Part shown: in pieces, positions 1 through 24,266 of the stretch | Position numbering within the stretch: position 1 is the stretch's first letter | Layout of the letters: each line of letters opens with the position of its first letter | NCBI GenBank assembly: GCA_037447605.1 | Contig: CM074813.1 | Span: forward strand, 1,429,956-1,493,955 | From: Zygnema circumcarinatum | Taxonomy: Eukaryota > Streptophyta > Zygnematophyceae > Zygnematales > Zygnemataceae | DNA: 64,000 nucleotides | Direction: 5' to 3' | Program-made: the position numbers and the translations under genes | Notes under the pieces: model-generated | The model's database searches: none | Told to the model about the DNA's origin: nothing | The model's input: the letters and a program-made list of their open reading frames with translations, nothing else

Positions 1-3000
1 GCCGGAGTCCTGTGGAGTCCTTTACTGAGTTTCGTGTAACATTATAAGCAGGCTTCATCACTGCCACGTCTACCTCTCTTCCTTTCTTTCTTCCTTTCTT
101 TCTTTCCCACTTCTACCATCTGAACGTAACTCTTGCTTACAATTTTGGGAATCGTTGTTTATTTGGGTGACCCTTTGTACCGAGCAAATAAGTGAATGTT
201 GTATCGTTGTCTAAGTTGTAAGTTTTACTTCTGAACGTGTATGGGGACTAAAAAACATAAGTCAATGCAAGGTTTTCAAGAAGGTTGTCATCGATGTATG
301 TCCAGGTATGTATAAAAACTGGAGGTTCCAGATTTAACCGTAGGACTTTGCGAGGGAACTGCAATTTGTTGTGAACCATTTAATCTTCCATTGTCAATGG
401 ACATCCTGTTCATCGATCATGTCTGGACACTTTTTGTTCAAATGGTGACTGGTTCGTGTTTATTGTGTTTTTGCAGGATAACGTATTATGTAGGCAATGA
501 TTTAACCACAGTTTGCAGCTTCCTCTTTAGAAACTTGAAGCTTATTTCTTTTTCCTGTATTGCCCGATTTTTCCTCCTTTATTTTAGCGTAGATTATTTC
601 GAGGATAGCTTCTGGCTATCAAGTCCTAGTCAGGGGTTACGTAACCAATGTGGCAACTGAATTTTTGGAGCGTTTGAAGGAAGCGAAGGCGGCCTCAAGA
701 AGGTAGTCTTTTACTTCGTCCTTTGGTAGTGAATAGGAGATGGTGGAAATCTCTCAATGGTGATGTGACGGTGATAAGAGAAAATGATAGCTTCGCATGA
801 TTAATGTGGGGAGCACAGAGGGCTCAGAGAGCAGATCCTGAATGGGCATACTAATGTAAGGAAGGTTAAACATCTTTAGTGTTCTAGGAGAGCGGTGGGA
901 TGGCACTTCATAGCCGCTTCTTTGGGTGCATTATGAGTCAATTTCTCTGAAAGAAGCACACTGGTCCGTAATTCTGAGCGTTTACAGCTTCACATTGCCG
1001 GTGTCTTTTCTTCTTGCCATGTTGAGGTTCACAGCTGCTTGGAGGTCTCTTTCCCGGGAAGTTGGGCAGATTATGGAGGAATGGAGAGAGCTAGAGGGGG
1101 AGGGGCGAGTGTTGGGGAAGGCAGAAGACAGAAAATCCTGCAAGGCCCTAGAGGAGTGCTGACATGTTCTTTGGCTGGGGGTGGCTGCAGGGCTGTAGAC
1201 TGAGGTGAACAGGGAGGGACGGTAGGCATTAGTTTGACTCTGTTGTTTCGTTTTTCTCCACTCAAAGCTGATGATAACGTTGCGGTATTGAACTGACCTC
1301 AACTCAACTCAACTGCCAGCGAATAAGGTTGTCCGTTATTTAACACGTGCATGCCGCATGCATGCTATGGCCCTGACGTGGACCGCATTATGACCCAATG
1401 CCCTGCAGAATTTTACCAAGAAAAATGTCGTCGTCGGGTTCACTAGGGTTGTTAGGGACGGGGACAACGCAGGAACGGGAAGATAGTGGGAATGTGAATC
1501 TGCTTTCGTACGACTAAGCTTTTTTTTTCTCATTTCCTTTTTTTTCCTTTTCTTCACGTAGTGGAGAGCCGGTCATGAGGATGATGATGCCGTGTGGCAT
1601 CATTAATATGTTGATTTAGCCAGCGATCTGTGGTGTCAACATGTAAACTCCCAAGCCTTCTGACAAATTTGTGACCAAAGGTTGTCAATGTACCAGCCGG
1701 GATCCGCTGGCCACGCCTAAATTCCTACAGGCAAGATTCCAGCAACGTAAATATTACCACTCGATAGCTGTAGCCAGTTACTACTGCTGGTCCAAGAGTA
1801 GTAGTCTGCAAACTTCGACATCCTCAGACATCCTTTGACATCCCTCCCATTCCGAAAGGCCTGGCAAGCGTTTTTGACACATTGCATACTTTCAAATTGG
1901 CCACACTCCTATCCCCACCCTCCCTTAATCCCCGCGGTCTCAATCCTATCATACATTCCAGGTCACGACTGCGAACCTCCCAACCCGGTCTGATATCACG
2001 CCGGGCAGTTCCTGGTTCCTGCAAAGGTCGGACCATTGGATCAATCATTGCAATGGTTGTGAACCATTGGAACGCAAGCCAGCCAACCGTTGCAATGGTT
2101 GCAAACCATTGGATCGGCCGACCATTGCCATGCCAATGGTTGTCCAATGGTTGCCGATGCAATGGTCCTACCTGTGCAGTTCTGACAAAGAAGTCAGTCG
2201 TAAAATGTGCTCAATTCGTTAGCAGAAGTAAAATAACCACACTGTCATTCAGTATGCGTGCTTAGGATTCTGTTCGTTAGCTACTGCTACCCGTGGATAG
2301 AAATCACATTCAAATGTGTACCGTATCCGGACTATGTATACTTGACATGGAACTGATTATTTCAAGAAGGAAGACGAATTGGCACACCATATTATATCAT
2401 TTCGTTGAGACGTTTGGTTAGGAGTGTTCCAGTTCATTTTTCGTGACTATCTTCTGATAATAGGATAGGACCTAAAACTCAACTGAGTTTCAGTCAGATG
2501 ACTGGTCTCAAATTTCAGATGGATGATACTGTTAAGTTTGATCTCCTCCAAAAGTCCGATGCACCAGACTTTGTCAGCAGGCCCTTCAGATTTATATGGA
2601 GGTCGGACTTAGAAAAAGTTTCACACTTTTGGAATTCGAAATCAGTACACACTTTCCCACGAAATAAGAGGTAACAGCGAGATCGAGAGGCTTTCCTTCA
2701 GGAACAAATTCCACAATAAATTGTTCGAGTCTGAAACCCACTTCTATGGGACTCGTTAGCTTTCGCGTTACAGATTTGAAAATCAGAACCTTTACTGTTC
2801 GTACTCTGATCTGCATTCGAAAACAATGAGTTCGATTCTGCTTTTTACGTTCTTTTGCTAGGAATGATTCCCTGTTATTGGGGGTTGTAGGGCTTGTCCG
2901 AGGTCTCATACAGAACGCCGATCTTTTGCGGTCTCCGCATATTGCAGTCGTCCATACACAGGAAGCGTTTTATTCCGTTTCCGTTCTAATTTCCGAATTG

Positions 3001-3415
3001 GGGCCAACCATACATAGAACCTCCTCCTCCATGTTGTACACTCTCCGCACAAAAGCATTCAAGGCAGCAGCGAGCCCTTATGGCTCGCCAGATGAGCCGA
3101 AAGCAATTTTAAATGCTCTCCTCCAAGGAGTTGTCCAAACCTGCAACAAAAACGATCACACACATAAACATCATGCTCCTATCACCATCTCAACTTCAAG
3201 AACCCTACTCCCTTTCTCTCGTCCCTGTGACTCCGAAAGGAAAACAACACAGTAAAAAGCCTCTCCATCTCTTCCCCTCTCTCTTTCTCTCTCGCCCGTG
3301 TCCCTGTCTCCCTCCCTCCCTCCCTCCTCCACTGTGACACGAAGGAGCGCAATTGTGGGCCCACTGTTGACACCCAAATTGTGACACGATCACTTCCCAT
3401 TCACCGGCCAAAATG
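1..3415. other. Intergenic, no gene recognised
   Basis: I find no conserved protein motif in either strand here. The open frames are short and show no family signature. A CTTT/CTTC microsatellite lies at about 80-105. A small repeat of the palindromic-module family lies at 2021-2180 and is listed separately. The right part probably holds the 3' UTR of the RTEL1-like gene, which is read from the opposite strand. Confidence 0.5.
2021..2180 (-). repeat. Palindromic-module repeat, copy 3 (short, minus strand)
   Basis: Read on the minus strand, this begins with a segment closely matching the left ends of the copies at 50521 and 52197: the same order of GGACCA, ATCGGCAACCATTGGACAA, then GGCAATGGT. 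It continues with short inverted modules built on CCATTGG and AATGGTTG, and ends near AATGGTCCG, as copy 1 does. It is much shorter than the other copies and uses CCATTGG where they use CCAGTCGACTGG. No coding capacity is seen. The mobility mechanism is unknown. Confidence 0.6.
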
Positions 3416-15170
<11,755 letters not shown>

Positions 15171-16104
15171 GGCGTCCACTGCCTCGTCGGCAGCGCGAGA
15201 GGCGCAGAGAGAGGGAGACGAGCCAGTAGTAGCGGCATAGAGAGGCAGCAGCGGTGGAGGGAGACAGACGCGCCTGCCCGGAGAGGGAGAGGGAGAGGGA
15301 AGGGACGGAGGGAGAGCGCGCGCTTTTGCGTTTGAAGTTCTCTAGCGCCTTCACGTGCACACTCCTCCCCGTTTAGCGTGCCTTGAAACCGGGAACAGCC
15401 ACATGGAAGCAGCATAAAAACGTCGTCAGATCGTCCGCCAACCGTGCACGGGGGCCGATCTTTACTAGCGGTGAACTGGAACTGCGTCCAGTTGACAGTT
15501 TCAGTTTGAGTCACGCTCTAGCTGCTCACTTGGGTGCGCCCTCTTCCTGGTGTGGTGTGGTGTGGTGTGGTGTGGTGTGGTGTGGTGTGGTGTGGTGTGG
15601 TGTGGTGTGGTGTGTTGTGGTGTGGTGTGAGCATCCAATCAGAGATGTCCACGTAGGACATAGGGCCTGCGTGGCAGCGTTGCCCACGGCAACCCTTGGC
15701 AAGCTGGCATGCCTTCCAACAATGCATGCATGCATGTATGGTATGGCCGAACGCTCCCTCCACCCTTGCACTCCTGCAGCTGCACTGCACAGTTAGATCT
15801 TTTTTTAGCTTTTATATATAGGCTTACACATATATATAATTAGTTTTACATGCGGCGATAGGCTTATTCGCTGCTTGTAGGAAGGCTTCGTTCTTTCGCT
15901 GGAAGGAGTGGCGGTGACGCATGTACATTGTCCGCAGCATGCGATGGCACAACTTTTGAATGATCAAGCGCTGTTTTGGCTTTTCAGTCTTCATGCCTCG
16001 GTGCGCTGCTGAAGCGCCACTCGTAGCAGCTTTCCTCGGGATTCCTCGCTTGCTCTCGCAGAAAGGCCACAGTTTTTATTCATTCTTCTCATAGCCAGAC
16101 CTTG
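15171..16104. promoter_or_regulatory. Shared upstream region of divergent RTEL1-like and USP genes
   Basis: The two coding starts face away from each other across 934 bp, so this stretch should hold both promoters and both 5' UTRs. Visible landmarks are the TGTGG repeat at 15549-15629, a CATG/TGCA alternation at about 15720-15737, and an AT-rich TATATATA segment at about 15813-15840. I cannot place transcription starts. Confidence 0.55.
15549..15629. repeat. TGTGG pentanucleotide tandem repeat
   Basis: About 16 copies of TGTGG with one TGTTG variant. It lies in the divergent promoter region. It is open in several frames on both strands, which explains the spurious HTTPHHTTP-type reading frames. 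Confidence 0.97.
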
Positions 16105-19100
16105 ATGGCCAAAAGGCCCAAAAAGAAGGTGCACTTCCCTACAAATGCGCGAATTTCAAAGGCTGCTGCAGCTTCCCCTCCTACAGAATTTCCTGCAGAT
16201 GACTTAGCCGAGAAAGAAGCGACTGTCCCGCTCGCCCCTGTCCTCTCTCCTGTCTCTCAAAATGGTGTTCAGGAGTTAGAATTTACAAAAGCAAGCGGGG
16301 TGTCAGAATCGCCAGCGGTATCTGATGCTCAATTGCAGAGTAATTCTTTCAACAACGACGCTGGAGTAGATTCAAAGAGAGGAAGTCCAGGGTGTGCAAA
16401 TGAGGAGGAGATGCAGGATGAGGAGAAGAAGAGGAAGAAGAGATGCTTTCATCGTCCAAGCGAGAAGGATATTGCCAAGCTGGAGAGGGCTTTGAAGAAG
16501 AAATCTTTAGGTGATTGCGATGGCTGCAAGCAGGGCAAGGCTGGAAACATTAAGAAGAAGACAGGGAAGGCTTCAAGTAGGGGTAAAGATATCGCAGGCG
16601 GGGGAGAGGATGTGAGATGCCAGCCATGGATATGCTTGAGCTGCGGGCATGTAGGCTGTGGGGGGCAACTCAACGATGAAAATTTAGGGCCGGTGGAACC
16701 TTTAGGGCATGCCAAGCAGCATCATAGTCAATGGTCGTCCCATTCGGTGGCTATGCATTTCCCGTCAATGAATAGCTGGTGTTTTAAATGCCAGCGTCCG
16801 ATCATTTATAAGACTGTTCCAAGTAAAGGATTGGTTGAAAACGCTGAAAGTGTAATTGCTGAGAGCGGACATCAGGACAGTGTGGGCGGAGAAGGTGAGA
16901 TCAGAGCTGTTTCAGGCAATGGAGCGGAGGAGGAGGGGGAGGGCAATAGGGATGGGCTGGGAGTGAGAGAGACAGGAGGAGGTAGAGTGGGAGATGACAT
17001 TCAGAATGACGCAGATTGTCTGACCATAGCTGCAGCACAGAACAATACAGATACAGCTGTTTGCCGACCGAGAGAAGGAGGGGAAGGGGGAGTGGGAACG
17101 AGGTCCAGAGGGTTAGAGGGCGTTAAGGAACAGAGTTCAAGAGCTACCTGTGCGACTGATGGGAGAACTGAAGTTCTGCAAGACTGTGCTTCTATTCTTA
17201 CTGCAGCTGCAGCTGATTATGCGAAGAGTTTAGCAAGCAGAGGGGTCAGCAGTGGCGAAGGTATTCGAGCAGGAGGTCATGAGAAGAGCAGAAATCATGG
17301 GCCTTCCACAGAAAGTAACAGGCGTCAGTCGGGCGAAAGTGGGACAAGCAATGTAGAGAAAACCAGTGGAGGTGCAGTTGTTGAAGTGATGGAGGGAAAT
17401 TCCAATGCTTTTGCAGAGAGCACGGAGAGCTCAATCAAAGTAGAAAAAAGGTGGTGTAGAGGGACCCCTAGGCGCGTATTTGGACTGATGAACCTGGGTA
17501 ATACTTGCTTCTTTAATTCTGTTATGCAAAATTTAGCTGCAGTAGACCTGCTCCGGGAACATCTTCTCACTCCCACTGCATTCGGAACTCATTATGATGC
17601 ACCGTTGACATCCTCCCTTCGGAAATTTTATGAGGAAACAAAACCAGAAGGAGAGGAAAATGGTCCTTCAGACGTCGGGCGCAGTACTAGTTTAAAGAAG
17701 GAGAAGGGGGCAAAAGCAGGGTATCAAGGGGGTTCAGCGGCGGGGGGTTCAGGGTTCAAAAAGGGTTATTTTGGGAAGTCAGGGAAGGGTAGTGCAGGGG
17801 GGCTAGACTGGGATGTGGGAGGGGCTTACAATCCGAGAGCGCTCTTTGGTGCGATTTGTCAAAAAGCACCTCAGTTTCGAGGATTTCAGCAGCAAGACAG
17901 TCATGAATTGCTGAGATGTCTTTTAGACGGGTTGCAAACAGAAGAAGAAGATGCAAAAAAGCCAACCTCCAAAGCTAAGAGGGGGGCAAAAGAAAGACTC
18001 GCAAAGGCTAGTTTGGAGTCTTCTTCGCTCGCTTCGCAAGCTGCACAACCGCCATTCGCACCTCCGCCGCCTCCTCCCCCACCTCCTCCTCCTCCTCCGT
18101 CTAAGCGTAGTCAGTATAAATCTACTCCTACCATTTCCGCTCCCCCTCCCCCTCCTCCTATTCTTCCTCTTCCACAAGTAATCTTTCCTATTTCATCTGA
18201 GCCGTCCCCGCCAGCCTCCGCTGATGCAAGTAGACCTTCCATAGTGGCAGAGGTAACGGATGGATGTGTCGATACTGTGAATAATTTCACGCACGACAAG
18301 GCTGTGCCTCCCACAGACCATGAAGTGGAGGAATGGGAGCTGTTAGCCGAGGAAGGATCCAGTCTAAGTTCGCTCGATGTGAAACTGAAACAGTCTTTTG
18401 AAGATGTATCTCCTATTGATTCCTCAATCGGGCTCAAGGAGGTTCAGGATATTGCAGGTCCTGAAACGTTTGAAGAGTCTTCTGTTTTAGAGGTAGAGGG
18501 CTCTGTGAAGCCTTCCTTGAAAGAAAAAATTCAGGAAGAAGCAAGTTGTGAAGCCGAGCCGACCATTGAACTAATGAACAAGAAAGAAGGTGAGATTAAG
18601 GACTCCATAAGTGCTAGTGATGTTGGAAACGATGAGGCCAATAGTGAAGATAACTGTGTCCAGCCTGTTGCAGAAAAGGATGAATTCCGAATGAACGGCA
18701 TGGAAGGAGAGGGTGTGGGACCCAGTTCTTCCGAGGCAGCATTACAAATACAGATGGAGAAGGAAGACTCCACTACAGCAGCAGAGAGTAAGAAGACGCC
18801 CACTTTTGTGGAGACCATCTTTGGTGGTCAGCTAGCGAGCACTATTAGCTGCTGTGAATGTGGGGAGACTTCAGTAGTCTATGAACCCTTTTTGGACCTC
18901 TCTCTTTCGATTCCAGTGCAAGAGGCTTCCCCAAAAGCGCCCCACGAAAATCTGAAGTTACCCGCACTGAGTGTTAGAAAGAAAGGAAAGTCTCCAGTGG
19001 ACAGAATACACGCGGAAAGACAGAAACTATCGTCTGATGTGGCGAGGCTGGGGGTTATAGGCGCTGAACCCTCAACCTCTCAAGAGACCAATTCTGGGTT

Positions 19101-21936
19101 CAGGAGCAGTCCTCCGCAGGCGCCAAGTTCGAGTCCTTTATCCAGTCCAACCAATGGTGGAAATTGTCAAACAACTGTAGCAGATGCTTCTGCGACGGGT
19201 GAATTGAGTGTTTATTTGCCTGTTACGAGCGCATTTGACCTGCTGTTTGAGGAAGATTTGGAAGGGATGGACTTTGGAGACGACGAGAGAGGAACTGAAA
19301 GGAAGGATGTGAATGGATTAGAGTGGAGTGGAATGGACGGGTTAGAAGATGCGGATATGGTGAGGGGGTTGTCGCCAACAGGGGATGAGATGGAGAGAGG
19401 GAGAGAGGCCAGAGAGGGAGCAAGTTGGAATACTGACAATGAGAAGATTCCGGCAAGTGTGCAAAACTTATCAGAAGAATTTGGGCTGCTTTCAATGGAA
19501 AGTGGAGAGGAAGTAGCGGAGCAGGCAGAGTCCTCTAGGGCAAATGTGTCGGCCCTTGAGCTTGAAGAAATTAAAGCAATGTTTGCTGATATTCCTATGG
19601 ACCGGAAGGTGGGGACAGCTATAGAGGTCGAGGAGCATATCAGTACAGGTATTTCGTATGGAGATAGGGGCGAGGAGGTCGAGAGAGGAGACGATAAGGC
19701 TAAAAGTGATGGAAATAGTGGAATCTGCCTGTTGGATGCTGAAGAAAGGCAAAACGACGAGGAGCCGAGAAGAGTAGAAAGTGACAACGGTACAATGGAA
19801 TCTATGGTGAACGGAGAGCCGCAGGAGGATGGAGCAACAAACGGCAATTGTGCAGCAGATGCTGTTCATGGTGAAGAAGCACTGCCAAATGCAGCAGGTT
19901 ACTCACCTAATTCTCAATGTAGTACTGTGTCGAGCACGGTGCATAAAGAGGAGGTTGCAGATCGGAAATCTAGAAGTAAAGCCCCCAAACTTTGTATTGA
20001 TACTCAAAAGAAGGCTTCGTTATCTTTAGAGGGATGCCTGCAAGTCTTCACTCGACCAGAACTTCTCACAGGAGACGATAAATGGGGTTGTCAGGGATGC
20101 ACTAAAATCGCTGAAGCAAAGCGGAAAGCGCAGCATCGGAAATCTGTTTGTTGCAGTGATTGCGAGAGTGTGTCTGGAGGGTGTGATAATACCTACGTAT
20201 TAAGTGGGATAGAACAACAGTCAACGGATGATGAGGGAATTGCTAGAACAAGAAACGGAGTCACGGCAGAGGGGCACAAAGAGGAAGACACTGGACCTAT
20301 TCCTGATGGTGAAGCAGAATCATCGGAGAAAGATGAGAGTAGAGAAACGGAGAATTTGGAGGAACCAAGAATGGTGCTCAATGAGGAATGCAGGCTTTCT
20401 GGTAATGAAGAATTAAAGACTTCGAAAGGAGGCCAATATGGAACGTTAGACGATAACACTGAACTGGAAATTAAGTTGAAGGAAGGTGAAAGTAAAGAGG
20501 AGAACGACTCTGGTGGGCCTACAAATCAGCTTCGCATCACTAGTGAGAGATATGTGGGAGATGGAAATGGGGCCACAGCCGACGAGTGGGAGGAGGTGAA
20601 AGAAAACAAAGTGAAGTCTTTCGCAGGGCGGAAACGACGAGAGAAGCACGGAGGGAGAGTGACCACAGAAAAGGGAGAAGAGCGGAAAATCGAGGGAAAG
20701 AAGAGTGGATTGGGACAGGCAGAAGGCAGCGGAGGACATGATGCAGTAGACGGACAAGTGAGAAGTGGAGAGGGGGAAGGAGAGGAGAAAGTCGGGGACA
20801 AGTTGATCAGATCAGAGGCAAAGAAGCAATATCTTGTGAGCAAGTTGCCTCCTATCTTGACAATCCACCTGAAACGTTTCAAGCAGGACATGAGGGGAAG
20901 GCTTACAAAAATTGGAGGCCACGTGGAGTTCTCCGAGTGGTTGGATGTGAGACCGCACTTGGTGCCGTCGATGTGAGCCTCTTGAAACTCTGCTTTCGGG
21001 TATAGGTTGCTTGCTTAAAGGCTAGGAATATCTCTCTCGTTCTGTTTCTCTCGGTCACCCCCCTTCTTCCTCTCCCCCTCCCCCTTCCCCCCTCCTCCTC
21101 CCCCTCCCCCTTCCACCCTCCTCCTCCCCCTCCTTCTCCCCCTCTATTTCTTTTCTCTGTCCACTTCTTCCCTTGCTTCCGCTGCAGCTTCGACTCCGTC
21201 TTCATCACCCCATATCCGTTTCTCTTTCCACTCCACCCCACCCAACTCCCACACCCCCCGGTCCTCCCTTCCAGCCTTTCTCGCCCTTCTCTCCCATACA
21301 TACGCACACTTTACAAAAACAAGGATATTGATAATGAAAGGGAAGAGACAAAGTGGATTTTTTAAGAAGAGGTAGGACGTAGGACGCGAGCAAGGAGGTG
21401 CACATAAGGATAGAGGGTGACGTAGTGACAGAGAGGTAGGCTGGATAACGGGACGACAAGGATGGGAAACAGGTAGGGGGGCTATACAGCTGAGATGAGA
21501 GATGTCAGGAAATGAATAGGAATGTACAGTTGAAACGAAAGGCACAAGTCATAAGACCTTTTGGCTTTTATATGTCTCCTTTATACTTCTCTTTGTGTCG
21601 GTTAATGCATAATTCCTCACTCTACTAAACGAATTTCGGGTGTGGTGCCGTCATGTCAGGCTCACTGAAACTATCAACAGCTGGCGATACCGACTGATTG
21701 GAGTGGTCGAACATAGAGGCACTTTTAGAAGTGGCCATTATGTGGCGTATGTGAGAGGACCACCACAAAAGGGAGAGAACGGCGAAAGTGAAGGATGCTT
21801 TCTGTGGTACCTCATCAGCGACTCTGATGTCGACCGATCCAGTCTGAAAGCGATGTTGAGCTGCGAGGCTTATCTCTTATTCTATGAGAGAGTAGAAGTG
21901 GAGGAGGCTAGAAGTGAAGCGACAGCTCACGCGTGA
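16105..21936 (+). CDS. ZnF-UBP ubiquitin-specific protease (USP16/USP45, plant UBP1/UBP2 type)
   Basis: This encodes a cysteine protease that removes ubiquitin from substrates. There are two exons, 16105-20972 and 21660-21936, joined AT|GTGAGC to CAG|G, giving about 1714 aa. The ATG at 16105 is the first in frame. A ZnF-UBP domain lies near residues 138-230 ([29 protein letters not shown]). The Cys box [13 protein letters not shown] is near 460 with catalytic Cys about 468. The QQDSHELL box is near 595, a zinc-ribbon-like CCECGE near 915, and [12 protein letters not shown] marks the C-terminal half. The His box [18 protein letters not shown] is in exon 2. Long acidic, low-complexity inserts and a polyproline run near 653-666 make it much longer than the roughly 1000-aa Arabidopsis UBP1/2. 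The gene diverges from the RTEL1-like helicase. ZnF-UBP members are known to act on histone H2A in animals, but the substrate here is unknown. Confidence 0.93.
20973..21659 (+). other. Single intron of the USP gene
   Basis: A 687-bp intron with a GTGAGC donor and a TGTCAG acceptor. It is rich in CCCCTCC-type pyrimidine sequence around 21055-21145. It separates the Cys-box exon from the His-box exon of the catalytic domain. Nothing else is seen in it. Confidence 0.85.
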
Positions 21937-23417
21937 AATAATCAAGAGACTGGGCAATTGGGTCTTTTCAATTTTTTTTGGTATGTGTTCATTTTCGCCA
22001 CCGTGGATTGCGTCCCTTTCAGTATGAAAGCCCAAACGAAAAAAGACAGAAGGAAAGGAAAGTCAGAAAAGAAGGACAGACTCTGCCTCTACCCTCATAC
22101 CGCTGCGCCGTCCAATTCAAAAAGTTAACCCTTATCATTTGTATCGCTCTGTATCGCCTTCCTTCTTTCCTGTTTTGCTGTCTGAAGGGCTGTTGGTGGG
22201 TGGATTCTGACTAATTAGAGCTTTGTCTGCTGTATAGAGAGATTTTCTGTATGTGTTAAATTATGATGTGCTGTGAATGGACTGTTGGACGATGTTGCAG
22301 TGCATGGTTGGCAACCATGCATCGTTTTGCTGATGTTGTCGGCAACCATGTGGAGCGGTTTTCAATTGCAACACCAGGAGCCATTGGATGCGTCGTGCGA
22401 TAAAGAAAAAGAGCAACCGAATTCCACTTGTGGGGCCCATGTTGTCCGAACACATTTCGTGCGACAAGAATTTGAAAAGATGGTTGGAGGAATCGGGCTG
22501 CAATTCGCAGTCTTGTTGCGATACTCCTTTGGGGCTGCACTGCAGCGTGGCGCGCGGCTGTAGGGAGACTGGTTTGTGGGTTTTTCAGTATCACACTCTT
22601 CATGCTTTGGCCACACCTTCCAGCCCGTAACCGCCTCTCGTCTACTTGCAGTAGCAGATAACAGTGTCGTTGTTTAAGCGAGCTTAACTGTGGCAGCTTC
22701 AGTTTGCACATGGAACAGTCCCCGTCTGCTCCGTTGAATAGCGCATGAGCCAACCCCCTCCCCTTCGTCTCCGCTTCCTTCAACATGCCAGCAATGATGA
22801 TGGATGGATGGCATCATCGCCATCCTAAGACCCATGCCACATCCTCCATCCGCGACAACATGGGCGACTCCTAATGGACTCTAGTCCTATGACTTTAGGG
22901 TTTAGGGTTTTTAGGGTTGTGACTATAGATCCGTATGTATCAAACGCGTGTATTAATACACTGTATAATACATGCGTATTATACAACATTTTAAAAATAC
23001 AGTGTATTTTTAATGTATTTAACGTATTTTTTTTATTTTCGTGGTTAGTTGAACAAAATTTGATTATAATATTGAAATTCCAGCACTTGCCAAGTCACGT
23101 CACTTGCCAAACACTCAACACGTGTGACTTGCTCCGTATATGTTCGTACACCCATTCCGTACATAATTTCCGTACGGGTCTATGTTCCGATTGTACGGCT
23201 GTTAACAGTTGCGTTAAGGTATTATACAGTGTATAATACAGTATTAATACTGTATTATACATTGTATCGAACCTCAAAGTGTATAATACGGATCTATAGT
23301 TGTGACCCCCGCAGAGATGTCTGTCATGCGTCCCAACCCTGCAGGCGACCATCTTCCAATGGCGGCGAGTTGTCATTGGGCGGGAGGTCCCATGGGGAAG
23401 CTGCGCGAGTTCCAGAG
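21937..23417. other. Intergenic region, USP 3' side to GH3 upstream
   Basis: No gene is recognised. Short open frames around 22256-22786 carry no motif. About three interstitial TTTAGGG-like units lie at 22896-22918. A 377-bp MITE-like element follows directly (22923-23299, listed separately). Confidence 0.6.
22923..23299. mobile_element. MITE-like element with 14-bp terminal inverted repeats
   Basis: The ends are perfect inverted repeats: CTATAGATCCGTAT at 22923-22936 and ATACGGATCTATAG at 23286-23299. The flanks carry a direct repeat, TTGTGA at 22917-22922 and 23300-23305. With one more base each side this becomes GTTGTGAC, so an 8-bp duplication of hAT type is also possible. The interior is AT-rich and full of GTATTATAC/GTATAATAC palindromes. 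It has no coding capacity, so it would be non-autonomous. Confidence 0.85.
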
Positions 23418-24116
23418 ACGCGGCGACACGTGTCCAGGTGGCGGTCAAAATGTGGTTGCGCGAAACGGAATGCGCCACGTGGCGCAATGTGGATAAAAGG
23501 TTGGGAGAATCTGGGGATCAGCGTCACGTCATCCACGTGGCAAAACGTGGCTGGTCCATCTGGTAGACGATCTTCCGCGGCCCGCCACGTGGTACCACGT
23601 CAGCTACCTGCTCATCCCCAGCGGTCCGCCACGTGCCGTCGGGTTCTCCGAACCCGGTCAGCCGCGGTCGGACCAAAAAAATATTTCTGGGCAGGGGAAA
23701 TACTCCTTATACCCAATGGAAAAACGTCACGTGTCACACATATCTTTTTTCGGGCAGCCTGAGCCATGTTCAAGAAAAAAACCTGTCCGAATTCTGGCAA
23801 TAATGGACGAGATGCGATTTTTTCCGGCCAAGTACGGCCAACAGAGATTACGTCACATTCGTACGGTACGGCGCCCGAGGCGGCGCCGGCGGCCGCGTGC
23901 CTTCCCCAGGAGACGCGTGACGTGACAGCCCGCAGCCCTGAACCCCCATTGGCTGGCGGCCCGGACCACACACGTGCCTGGCAATATCCAGAACTCGGGG
24001 TGGGACCACTTTCTTGTCACCACCTGACGTGGCGCTCTTTCCACGCGCCATGTGGCAACGTCCAGCTCAACTCCAAGCTTGCCGCGTCAACCCGACCCAT
24101 GCAGCTCGCCACGTGT
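23418..24116. promoter_or_regulatory. Cluster of ACGT-core palindromes (G-box type) upstream of GH3
   Basis: At least ten ACGT-core sites occur, including CACGTG in GCCACGTGGCG (about 23475), CCACGTGG (about 23535), CCACGTGGTACCACG (about 23585), GCCACGTGCCG (about 23629) and GCCACGTGTCGCC (about 24108). In plants such G-boxes bind bZIP and bHLH factors. The same palindrome is common elsewhere in this window, including inside a coding exon, so regulation is an inference. Confidence 0.5.
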
Positions 24117-24132
24117 CGCCGGGCGGCGCTCT

Positions 24133-24138
24133 TATATG
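24133..24138 (+). promoter_or_regulatory. TATA-like site upstream of GH3 gene
   Basis: TATATG sits in CTCTTATATGGGCC, about 130 bp before the ATG. It is followed by CT-rich sequence and then a GA-rich leader (24226-24264) right before the start codon. The position is plausible, but no start-site data exist. Confidence 0.4.
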
Positions 24139-24266
24139 GGCCCCTCCCTTCAGGGGCTCTCTCCGTCCGCCTCTCTTTCCGCCTCTGCAAATTTTTGGAC
24201 TTTCGCCTTCTTGGAGCGCTGCGCAGGGAGGGAGGGAGTGAGAGAGGGAGAGGGAGAGAGGGAGCC

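Noticed and set aside
15518-15790. His/Thr/Pro-rich open frames
   Set aside because: They are translations of the TGTGG repeat in the divergent promoter region.
16102-16104. USP start one codon earlier
   Set aside because: The codon at 16102 is TTG. The first ATG is 16105.
22896-22918. Telomere repeat
   Set aside because: Only about three imperfect TTTAGGG units, with genes on both sides. Interstitial only.
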